Source of the DNA: Archegozetes longisetosus
Lineage: Eukaryota; Arthropoda; Arachnida; Sarcoptiformes; Trhypochthoniidae
DNA: 64,000 bases
Direction: 5' to 3'
Assembly (NCBI GenBank): GCA_018873245.2
Contig: JAEMBT020000002.1
Span: 434,001-498,000, forward strand
Shown: piece by piece, positions 54,222 through 64,000 of the stretch
Numbering within the stretch: position 1 is the first letter of the stretch
Layout of the letters: each line of letters starts with the position of its first letter
Program-made: the position numbers and the translations under genes
Notes under the pieces: model-generated
Database searches by the model: none
Seen by the model: only the letters and a program-made list of their open reading frames with translations
Told to the model about the DNA's origin: nothing

Positions 54222-57200
54222 TTATAGACGAGTCAACAAAATTTTTTTCTCTTTCTGACTACGGGTAAAAATAAAAGTAATAATTATAACAATAATTTCG
54301 CATAATAATAATAAAATATAGCTTAATTTCATAGCATTGTAGCCCAGCATAATTAAATGAGCGATTGAGCTAATTATTAAAAGTGATATAGATATTCCCA
54401 AAAATAACTTTCTATCCTTTAAAGCCCCGAGCAAACCGATTATCGAAGCAGATAGTGAAATAGAGATGAACACAATAGAAGCGATGAGCGCTCTTCCTAT
54501 AAGTCAATTTAAAATCATAATCGATTACTAGCAATGATAAAGACACCAATTTATAGGAGTGCGGCGATTCGCTACAGAGTATAGATAACGCAAAACTATT
54601 TAATATCTCAGAAACTTCTTAATATCAATTATACGAATAAGTTTCTTGATTTTTAACCTGGTTTTCAATGTTGAAAAATTAACTGCAATATAAAGGAGTA
54701 GAGAGGGTGAAGAATTCTCGACGATTTTACATCTGGGATTGAAGAGTATTCAGAGGTAGAGAATTGAAAATCAAAATTCACTACTCTAGCGATTCCTGGA
54801 ACGAATGTCTGAAAATCTAACTCCTATCAAGATTTATAAGATTTTTTTTCATCCTAGCTACTGAACTCAGATTGAACGAAATTTTTACAAGCAAAGTTTA
54901 GAGGTAGCGCTCGAACAAAATAGAAAGTTTGCATAAATTTTTTAATCATGAAAATATGATGACTGCGTATCCCAATTGACTCGAGAAAGAATAATGGTCA
55001 GCTATTTTTCAAAGTAAATTTTAAAAAATGACTACGAAGAAGCGTTTTGAAGACCTATCTTAGCTAGTAATTCGTGCAAATAGAGTTCGAGTCGAATAGG
55101 AGTAGATTCGAATACGACTCAAAAAAACTCGAGTCGAGTCTGTTCAAACTACTATTTGATTTGATTTGGAATTGTCTCGAGTTTATCCGAAGACTCGAAT
55201 TCACTTCAATTAACGAGTAAAGTAAATTTTTGAGTTGTTTTTAAAATTTTGTAGAGTGAGGCCCCTTTTATACAAAAATGCGTTTAACAAATAGTTCCTG
55301 AATTTAGTATGAGATTGTGGAATATTGTAGAAATTGTCATAACACTTCATAGGTTTCTAGCATATTCTTGAGAATTCTAGAATATTTTATAAGGTTCTAG
55401 AATATTCCAGAACATATTCATTGGTTTCTAAAACATGCTGGAACCTTCTAGAATTTTTCATAAGTTTCAAGAAAGTTTTAGAGAGTCTCAGGACATTTTT
55501 CTGACTTAATGTAAATTCAAATCTTTCAAATCTATTTGAGTCCTACTCAGACTCGATTTGAAATCGACTCGACTTGACCGCGTTCGAGTCGAGTCTTTCC
55601 GAAAATCTTTCTCGATTTGTCAAATCGCTCAAATCGATTCGACTCGTGAGGAGTACTAATCTTAGCTAATAGCATTTATACAGCAAATCAAATAATTTCT
55701 AATTTTCGGATCTAGAAGGTTATTACACAGTATTTGTAAGTTCATAGAGAAGGAGCCTCCTTCTTCATATCTTCTTTCAAAGTATGAGATAAATCAACAA
55801 AATTTTACTCAAAGACTCGGACACTTTAAGATATTTTAAAGAAAAAGAAAACTCAAACGACTATCTGTTAGTAATAAATTATTATTCATGCAGCAAATTA
55901 AAATTTTTCTGTTACAACCAAATTTTCACCCATCCTGATCTCGTCGGAACTGTCTCAACTTGAGACGAGTTTGCTTGACTTAGAAAAGATTGTTGACGAA
56001 ACGCTTTAGTAAACATATTTCAGGTCATTTTGATTATAAAAATCTTAGAATGAACAAAATTTGAGAATAGTAAAACCTATTCTTTTAAACTAATATTCAA
56101 TTACTTATATAAGATTGGAAAGAAAGTCTTTACGGATTTTGACCATGTTATAATCAACATTATTTTTGTGAAGAATGATTATGTTTACAAATCGATTTCA
56201 GTTGTATTTCCATACACGTGTTATTTGTCTACAATTTTCTGATTATCACTATATGTCAAAATTAATTCCAGAAGAAAATTGTAGACAAATAACACATATA
56301 TGGAAATACAACTGAAATCGATTTGTAAACATAACCATTCTTCACAAAAATAATGTTGATTAAAACATGGTCATAATCCGTAAAGACTTTCTTCCAACCT
56401 TATAGATAGCACATATGAACTTAATTAAAATTTATTGAATGAATCAGATATATCTAAATTCTAACTTTTAAATTTAAGGAACCCCTTTGATATTTTAAAT
56501 ATCCACAATTTGAGGTACTATTTTTTGATAAATTACTGTTTGAATTATATTAAGCGCGAAAGGAATTGTACGAATGACCCGAAACTACACCTAAACTTCA
56601 AATATTGAGTAATAAAAGGTTTATCTCAACTAACCATCAGACTCATACCTAATACAATTTATGAGTCAATTGAAGTAATCAATTGATTATCTCTCATATA
56701 TATTAAGATGTTTAGATAGATTAAGATCAGTTGATTACTTCAATTGACTCATAAATTGTATTAGGTATGAGTCTGATGGTTAGTTGGGATAAACTTTTTA
56801 TTACTCAATATTTGAAGTTTAGGTGTAGTTTCGCGTTATTCGTACAATTCCTTTCGCGTTTATTATAATTCAAACAGTAATTTATCAAACGATAGTACAC
56901 TTTTAAAAAATTTGTACATCAATAGGAGTTAATTCTTGTTGAATATCTCTAAGAGAAGAATCATTACTCATTTCATTTACGAAATTACAGGCTCTTATCT
57001 AATGATATCTTATTAATAAACTCTAATATTTTCGACGATTAAACTTTGATAGTAAGAAAACCTATGGCTGGCATCGATTATTCAGTATTTAAATAAAATT
57101 GATAAGTCTTTAAATAAGCCCCTTCGTTATCTAAATATATTAATATTAAAAGCGTATCCCTTCCAGTAAATGCTTCAATTTTTGTCCCGATTTGGCTTCA

Positions 57201-59743
57201 GAAAACGCAACCATGGCTAAAAGATTAGACGAGATAATCTTTTCTATCTTTCAAATGATGGCAAATTCAATCTAGAAATTTAGTGCTAAGTGTGGGGTGA
57301 AAACTGTTAAGTCTTCAAAATCTTTCTTCATATCTATCAGTTTATGAAGTAGTTTACTTTAAAAAATTGATACTTGAGTTTTATTAGTCACTTAATTGCT
57401 CTAAAAGAAAAAGTCTATTAGTAATAAGTTAGTAGTAATTAGTAATAGTTTCAGTTGAGCCTATGATCGGTGGGTTTATGAGTATTTCTAATAAGTCACT
57501 TAACAGATTATTTGAAAGTTTTCAAATAAATATTTTCGAAATAAACTTTTTCATGAAACTGATAGATGTAGTCTTGCAGTGTCACAACCTGTTAAGAATT
57601 TGATGCAGGAAAAGTGACGTTTACTTTCTTACAAAAACCATTAGTTTTCTAAACTCGTTCATCAATTAATAGCAAATTGCAATAGATTTTTACTTCAAAA
57701 GATCTTAAACTTTGATTCTAGTAGATTTTTTTAGAAACTGAATAAAAAAACGGAGAAAAAATAAGAATTATTTTGAAGGAAAATGGCTGAAAATTTCCTC
57801 TTACAAGTTGTTCAAGACAATCAGCCACCCTAATTTTATAATTGTGCAATTATTCAAATTTTCAAATTTTTTCAAACTTTCTCAAAACTACACATATCCA
57901 CTGTAAACATTTAATTAAATCTGGTTTTAAAAGCGAGGTTAAAGTGAATTTTGAAAATTGGCAATCTACAACTATTTTAGAAATTGAATTTTCAAGAACT
58001 CATGTCTGTAAGACCAGTACAGGATAGTTAACTCTAGTTTTGTTTTAATATATATTATTAGATACTCTTTAGCTCTGAACATAAAATTTCAGAGAGTTCT
58101 TTATTCTCCCCCTCTTTCACGTAATATAGTTTAAGAGATAATAAATTCTCATTTACGTAAGAAATTAGTCAATTATCTTAAAATCCAGCTAAAGGCAAAA
58201 ATTTCACAAACTATCCGTCAGAGCCTTTTTCATAAATATTTCTACTCATTAATGTATTGAAACTTATTCATAATTATAAGTTATATAAAATGACTAATCA
58301 TTCTTTCATATCTATTACGTTTCTTCCATACGTCAAAACCAGAATATGCCTGCAGTTTATTTAAGACGCATTTAAGTAGTTATTTAAATTGAGAGAAGTT
58401 TCTTAGAAGAATAAAATGAAACTTTGGTAAATTTTTGGAATGCATCCTTCATTAGAATGCTACTTATAATTTTTCTGAAGGTCCAAAAAGTCATTAAGTT
58501 CTGAAAAAATTAGGTGCGCATGCACTTTCGTTTTCTCAAAATTAATTTTGAAAATCTAATTTAATAACTACAAGTATTATTTACCAAAAAACTTGTTAGC
58601 ATTAAAATTTGTTGCTAAGCTAAATTTTGATTCCTATGGATAAGATAAATTGACAGGTTTCAAACAAACTGCTCCGTTTTATACAAGCTTATAATTTTAT
58701 AGTATAAAAATCATAAATCATCGTCTGTGTTATTCTTTGCACTAAGACGAGCCAAATGTAGACTTCTTAAAAAATTTCAGTACTAATCAATTTTAATTTC
58801 CGTTGATTAAAAGTTACTGTATTTTCAAAAATTAGTTTTGATAAGTGGAGGTGCGTGTGTACCTAAATTTCAGAACTTAATAATCGCCTTTTACACTATC
58901 AGAAAATGTTGTTTCATTTTAATGAACGATACATCCTCTAAATCTTCTTTTTTAGTATTCAAGGTCTAGAACTTTAACAGTTTATGAAAGATGTCTTTAG
59001 GCACAAAACTTGTTTCTGCCAAATATTCTTTCGATATCTATCTTCAAATATAATAAATTTAACTCTGTTTCTCTGCAGCGAACTCGTTATCGAAAATGGA
59101 TAAATAAAATAAATTTAATACTTTTAAAAAGTAGATAAAAGTCGGAATTTTCATCAATGGAATCTAAAATCAAACGAGTCAAAATCAAATATAAATGTTT
59201 TTTCATAAGATTCCAATCTTAGTGTAACAAAATATTCTTGGGCATACTTGCGAATGACGATTTTTTACTATCCGAATAATGAATAGTACCTGAAAATAAA
59301 TGAATTAGTTTTTAGAGTTTCAAAGATTGCATTGAATCTAAAATTTTTGGCTTTACTATTGTTTGTCACTTGTAATTTTGTAAATGGCACTCATGCTGTT
59401 AAAGTTAAATAATATCTATAAACGAATACCAAACCTGAACTTTAACTTATGAAGTCTTATTTCAGAGAGTGATTTGCAACAACATACAGACAACAATTTA
59501 TCCATAGTAAAGCAAATTTTTAACAAAGTATATTCTAAATTTTATACTTTTAGGTCGAATCAAGTTAAGTTTGGCATTGATATCACCCAAATCTATAGAC
59601 CAGCACATGATTAATATAAAATCAGTTATAAATATGAACACGAGAGAAAAAATTAACACTTTTTTGATGTGTAAACGATTAGAGATCATTTTGATCAATT
59701 GACTACTAATTGAGTGAAAATAGTTGACAAGTTTTTGTTCCAT
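54222..59743 (-). CDS. Possible four-helix membrane protein in two exons
   Basis: Exon 1 (59743-59548) encodes MEQKLVNYFHSISSQLIKMI and a first membrane span (VLIFSLVFIFITDFILIM), ending at a GTATAA donor in phase 1. Exon 2 (54496-54222) follows an AG acceptor in matching phase and encodes three more spans: ALIASIVFISISLSASIIGL; LFLGISISLLIISSIAHLI; and LSYILLLLCEIIVIIITFIF. Together these give 156 aa, a compact four-helix layout. The GLLGALKDRK turn between spans 2 and 3 faintly recalls tetraspanins, but the large Cys-containing loop is absent. The 5-kb intron, full of transposons, is far longer than others here, so the two exons may belong to different genes. No family is recognised. Confidence 0.32.
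54497..55056. other. Spacer or intron, nothing recognised
   Basis: AT-rich stretch with no supported gene. It lies inside the 5-kb intron if the two-exon membrane-protein model is right. Confidence 0.45.
55065..55658. mobile_element. Non-autonomous hAT-like element (CGAGTC-word arms)
   Basis: It is flanked by a perfect ATCTTAGC (55057-55064 and 55659-55666). The ends are TAGTAATTCGTGC and, inverted, TAGTACTCCTCAC. The arms repeat TCGAGTCGA, GACTCGA and TTCGAGTC. The centre has TTCTAGAA-type repeats (ATTCTAGAATATTTTATAAG and similar, about 55320-55480). No transposase. An 8-bp duplication with TAG ends fits hAT. Confidence 0.78.
55667..56107. other. Intergenic, nothing recognised
   Basis: AT-rich spacer between DNA elements; no feature supported. 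Confidence 0.45.
56108..56404. repeat. 297-bp long hairpin element
   Basis: TATAAGATTGGAAAGAAAGTC at the left pairs with the inverted right end. The arms of about 130 bp are almost perfect (AATCGATTTCAGTTGTATTT versus AAATACAACTGAAATCGATT; TTTGTCTACAATTTTC versus GAAAATTGTAGACAAA). The loop is only about 40 bp. It is a MITE-type palindrome. Confidence 0.75.
56515..56898. repeat. 384-bp long hairpin element
   Basis: GTACTATTTTTTGATAAATT at the left and GATAGTAC at the right border two nearly identical inverted arms of about 165 bp (ATCAGACTCATACCTAATAC versus GTATTAGGTATGAGTCTGAT). The loop is about 50 bp. The arms differ at only a few positions, for example AATGACCCG versus CGCGTTATT, so insertion was fairly recent or pairing has been maintained. 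Confidence 0.75.
56899..59547. other. Spacer or intron, nothing recognised
   Basis: This is a long AT-rich stretch. Short frames (for example 57842-58027) show no motif or splice context. No repeat with definable ends was seen by eye. Confidence 0.4.
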
Positions 59744-61205
59744 TTTCTCGTTATTAATTTCCTTTATGGAAGTTGTGATTACTTAAATTTCCTGATCATA
59801 TGTTAGTACAACGATTTATATTTGTTTATTAATATTGTTTTAGAACAAAATGCTTACATTAGAAATTAAAATGTTGAAAAAATAAAGCTCAGTAGAAATA
59901 TGAATGTATCGAAAGTAAGGCAAAACTAAAGTTTATAATGCAATTTAGTTATCATTGAGTAGAAGTGTTTGATAAGAGTAAGTGATAGGTAACACATAAG
60001 GATAACACAAAAGAAGTTTTGTTTTATTAAACTGAGGATGTATACAATCAGACTGTTAGAACTTGCACTCAATAATCATATCATTACCACAATAAAGTTT
60101 ATTCATCCTGAGTGTTATGATTTAAAGTGATTCATTAGAAGTGTTTAACTTTTTTAATTGTATAGATTAGTGCTTGCCAAACATTTTTTAAACGACCCAC
60201 TTTCAGTGTAGAAAAACATTTCCACGACTCACTAAGTCAATTTTGACAAAAAACTATCATAAATAATTTATAGTATCAAGCTGATGATTGGCTTCATCAG
60301 AGTTGTGAGATAGTTCTTCAGAAAAAATAGTTTTTAAAATTTTCTAAACGAATTTCCATTAAAATAATGAGTTATAATAGAATTAGCATTCCATTTAATT
60401 TATGAGCGTTCAACACTTTCTTTAATGAAAAGTAATATCCCGATTATTTCCTTAACAAATTAAATAAATACTAATGAACAAGGTGTTAATATGTACAGTG
60501 AAACATGTATTAGGCGTGCACTCAATGATCTGAAAAATAATGTACTATCTTTCAAAAGGGTATAAGGTCAAAATGTGCTCTTAAAAAACAATAAAAGCCA
60601 ATGAAAATTGAACCAAATAAGGGAAAGATTGAAAAAATAATCTTGTCATATTATTTTCATAAGTATTATTCTAATAATGTGTCATAAAATTCGAAACTTA
60701 TCTTTAAATCTCTATAAGTGTTGTAATTTGTATCGAACTTTAACATAAGTAACTTCATGAAATAATTAATTGAGAAAAGTTTAATGTAGAGTAAATAATT
60801 TATGAACTTTCAGTAAAACTATCAGTAGTGAATCAGTAAAGCGATAAATGCAAAAGTTCGTTATTTTGTTTGTCACAAGTCAGGCCTAAACTAAAGTTTA
60901 TAAAAATTTTCAAAATCTTAATTATCTAAATACCAAAGTGTTTCCCAAGTACGTAAGGAGCGACAAAGCTTTATTTAACATATACTTTTTGTCTGATAGT
61001 ACTCTTTATGCAGTTTGGAGTTTTATATTGTCTATTAAAATAGTAAGTTACAGTTGATCACTTCTACCTTATCTTCCAGGGTGAGAGCATTAAAATTTTG
61101 ACCTGTCATAAATGACATCGAATAGCACTTTCGTAGACAACAAAAGATATTGAGTATCAAAATCAGACCAGACTTGAGTACCAAGACAAGTGAAACTAGA
61201 TGTGT
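59744..61205. other. Intergenic, nothing recognised
   Basis: AT-rich DNA with no coding signal or clear repeat. Confidence 0.45.
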
Positions 61206-61735
61206 TTGTCTAACAATGGAGTCTTGAACCGATTGGCGGAAATACCAGTTAAAATCGATTGAAACTCCAAGATCAATGTATTTTAAATAACAAAATCGAC
61301 AAATTAGCCGCTGCTGGGACTATGGTAATAATTAAATTAACTATTAATTAGTTAATTAATTATGAAGCAGTGCAATTTTTTAAAGTTTAAAAAAAGTGAA
61401 CAGAAGCGTTATTAGACTTCTGTACTGATTCACGAACTTTTATTACAAAGTTGTAACATTGAAAACATTGAAGAAATTATTGTTTATCTAATCTAAGTTT
61501 AAAATTAGTTCGTAAACTTTGTATTAAAAGTTTGTGAATCCGTACAGAACTTTATATAAAAAATGGTTGTATTGCTTCATAATTAATTAGCTAATTAATC
61601 GCCAATTTAATTATGATCATAATCTCAGTGGCGTGTAATTTGTCGATTTTGTTATTTAAATACATTGATCTTGAAGTTTCAATGTGTTTTAACTGATATT
61701 TCAACCAATCGGTTCAAGGCTCCATTGTTAGACAA
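61206..61735. repeat. 530-bp foldback element
   Basis: TTGTCTAACAATGGAGTCTTG at the left faces CAAGGCTCCATTGTTAGACAA at the right. The arms continue with ATCAATGTATTTTAAATAAC and CAAAATCGACAAATTA, and again near the centre (AGTTAATTAATTATGAAGCA versus TGCTTCATAATTAATTAGCT; GATTCACGAACTTT versus AAAGTTTGTGAATC). The whole element is two diverged inverted arms of about 240 bp. Confidence 0.7.
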
Positions 61736-62717
61736 GTTTTACTCGTATTGAAGGGACTTTTAATATACTTAATATACTGTACTCGTATACGTTAAACAGG
61801 TGTATTCCTTATACAGTAGTTTTATAATAGGAAAAGCAAAAGAACGTCTCATAAATTTACTTCAAAATTCATTATAAATTCATAAACAGGCGTACTCCTT
61901 ATTCATGTGTACGCTTTCACGGGGTTTACTGTGACTTAATCAATTGAAGACCACGACTCACTCTTAATAGATTTCTAAAGTCTTGCTGCATACTTTAAAA
62001 AAATGTTCCGCATCCTCTTTTAGCTTGTGGCTCACTATTTGGGAACCTTTGAGATAAAAATTTTGATCTAAATGTTTGAGAAATGTAAAGGCTATGATTA
62101 ATAAAAAAGTTAAGTGTACGTTCTTTACAATGTTTGTGAAAATATCTTATTCTTAGACTGTTTTTCACAGGAATCAACTTCAAAATGAATTATTTATTTG
62201 TCTTGTTTTTAGCCATAGGACTATGAATACTAGAATGCGTTTGAATTTCGAAAGGCTGATGCAGTGCTTTCGTATGAAGTTTTAATTGAGGAAAAATTTG
62301 ACACTAAATAGTTAGATAAATGACAATTTATTCACATTAGAGTAGTATCTCTCAAATCTCAACTAAAATCTATAGAAGGATTAGAAAGTGAAGTTTTTTT
62401 CATTAACTAATAATAGTATTTTGGCATTTTCGAAAACAATTTGAATAGCCTTTAGGGGTGAAAACCAGTATTTATGCACTAGCAGAGTACTCAAGTTTCA
62501 TGCATTAATTTACGAATTGAGCATTTACTCTTCAATTAAGTCGTTTATCTTCACCGAAATATAAAGTGAGGGACATTTTCTTCAGTTTTCAAGGCTTTCA
62601 CTAGTTTTGGGCACTTATTAAAAAAGACTTTGCTCAAATCTTGTTATTCATTACTTCATTTGAAAGAGAAGTGAACGCAATCCTAAGAAATAAAATAGAG
62701 ATCTAAACTAGAATAAA
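61736..62717. other. Intergenic, nothing recognised
   Basis: Upstream region of Cys-rich gene 3. A TATAAAG at about 62562 lies 150 nt before the ATG, rather far for a core promoter unless the 5' UTR is longer than in member 1. Confidence 0.4.
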
Positions 62718-63859
62718 ATGAATTTGCCATACGTTCAGTTTTTAATTGTGGTATTTCTCTCGTGTTCTTTTGCTCAAAGAAATCGCAGCAAGAACTGCAC
62801 TACCGATAAGTTTGATGAGAATGTGGCGAATCTATTTGCTCAGTTCGGTCTCGATGAACTCAAATTTCCAACTAATAATAGAGAATTAGGAGACTATTGC
62901 GAGTAATTATCAATATTTGTACCTGCATCAAAATTGAATGCTATGAAAATGTGAAAAAACTAATTTTTGTTCTTATCTGTTTAGAGGTGCAAAATCGAGT
63001 AATGAATATGCCAAAAACTATGGCCAAAATTGTCTTAAAGGAACATCTCAAACACTTATGTCTTTGGCTGTGTATAACTTCGACAGAACTAACAAGCAAT
63101 ACTGCGCTAAAAATGCAAAATTGAAAGATAAATTTACAAGTTGGGGCAAATGTGGCAATGCTGGAAAAACTGGAACGAAAAAATGTTGGGATAGCATGAT
63201 TCTCATTATGGCTAATGTGAGAAAAGTTAAGAACTCTAAGAGTAAAATTCCGATAATTTGCTGGTATGTTATATAATATTTTAGCAAATCATTTTATCAA
63301 AATTCTTTTTTGAAAATATTTTTACTCAGTCTTAAGATCCAAAAAATTGTTAACAAATTGAGTGATAGTTTAATTTTGTGTGATATGATACGAAACTTTT
63401 TCGTGTTTTTTCTAAACTCTTCATTTCATATTCTAGTTTTTAAAACTTTCTATCTTTTACTCTCATATTCTTCAAAACATTTATAAGTTTTCAATGACAG
63501 GACTTCATTAATGAAATTAATTCTAAACTTTTGCGCACTTGGGCTGAAAACTGATCAAATGTTAATAAATTGAATTAAAAATATGATTTTATAAAATTTT
63601 TAGCAACTACTACGAGTGGGTTAGATGTACACTAAAAGCGTTAAAAGATACTGGATCTGTATGTCCACAAAGTGCTATTGACGGCTACGACCAGCACATC
63701 CATAAAGCAACAGTTGATTCGATGAACTTGATTTGTAGAAAATTTGAAGACAACATTGAGAAATGCGCCTCACTATACGAACAGTTGCCAAAAACGAAAC
63801 CGAAAAGTTTACGCAAATTGCCGCTTTTATATGTCTTTGATGTTTTTGACTCCCTTTAA
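62718..63859 (+). CDS. Secreted 12-Cys protein, family member 3, intact, 239 aa
   Basis: Exons 62718-62902, 62985-63263 and 63604-63859 (720 nt, in frame). The signal peptide is MNLPYVQFLIVVFLSCSFAQ. The mature protein of about 219 aa has 12 cysteines in the contexts KNC, DYC, QNCLKG, QYC, GKCGN, KKCW, IICC (two, with the codon of the second split by a phase-2 intron), VRC, VCP, LICR and KC. SAIDGYDQHIHKATVDSMN in the last exon is the best-conserved stretch of the family (SAIEGYDQQL in member 2). Many Lys residues make it basic. An even cysteine number and a signal peptide point to an extracellular disulfide-bonded protein. The function is unknown; a haemolymph or digestive secreted protein is inference. 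AATAAA at 63894 is the likely poly(A) signal. Confidence 0.85.
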
Positions 63860-63893
63860 GAGTTGGAGAAGTAATTTAATCCTCTATTTGTTG

Positions 63894-63899
63894 AATAAA
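63894..63899 (+). terminator. Poly(A) signal of Cys-rich gene 3
   Basis: AATAAA lies 35 nt after the stop codon. Confidence 0.5.
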
Positions 63900-64000
63900 A
63901 ATCTATTTCCATGCTTCATAAGTATGAAGTTATCGTAGTTTTATTATTATTAAAAAGTGAATTTTTAAAAATTTTGATCTAATTATGCATTTATTGACTT

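Overview
The window is AT-rich eukaryotic DNA from an invertebrate. The genes carry many short GT-AG introns (about 49-600 bp), N-terminal signal peptides and AATAAA poly(A) signals, and an ionotropic-receptor gene sits among them. Family-9 cellulases, family-5 mannanases and this receptor type together suggest an arthropod that digests plant litter. A mite (for example oribatid) or a springtail would fit, but the sequence alone does not decide which.

Region 1 (about 1-41.5 kb) is a cluster of plant-cell-wall-degrading enzymes. It holds four GH9 endoglucanase genes: the 3' end of one at 18-308; an intact catalytic-only gene at 7062-9097; an intact gene with a CBM2-like module at 31207-34099; and a second CBM2-GH9 gene on the minus strand at 39161-41452, broken by two single-base lesions. 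Between them lie six GH5 endo-beta-mannanase copies (subfamily-10-like), all on the minus strand. Three are intact (12464-13591, 23450-24721, 27293-28702), one is broken by a single missing T (10609-11929), and two are decayed pseudogenes (25010-26303, 29290-30520). All these enzymes would be secreted, so the cluster would supply complementary hydrolysis of cellulose and mannan, presumably in the gut. A single-exon type I membrane protein (1487-2239) and an ionotropic-receptor-like gene (35005-36789) lie within it.

Region 2 (about 38-64 kb) carries a dispersed family of secreted proteins of 239-249 aa with 12 cysteines. There is one intact gene (62718-63859), two genes each missing one homopolymer base (37966-38963, 43034-44087) and two decayed copies (about 49.5-50.3 kb and 53.64-53.93 kb). 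I do not recognise its function. A possible four-helix membrane protein is split by a 5-kb intron on the minus strand (54222-59743).

The rest is intergenic DNA full of DNA transposon remains. Six non-autonomous hAT-like elements have 8-bp-class target duplications and arms built of a repeated short word, and several are nested. There are also Tc1/mariner remnants with TA duplications, long perfect-looking hairpins (22.0-22.8, 56.1-56.9 and 61.2-61.7 kb) and a LINE 3' end split by a hAT insertion. Five reading-frame breaks in otherwise conserved genes are all single missing bases in A/T homopolymers, so consensus-sequence error is a live explanation for them. No tRNA, rRNA or CRISPR was seen.
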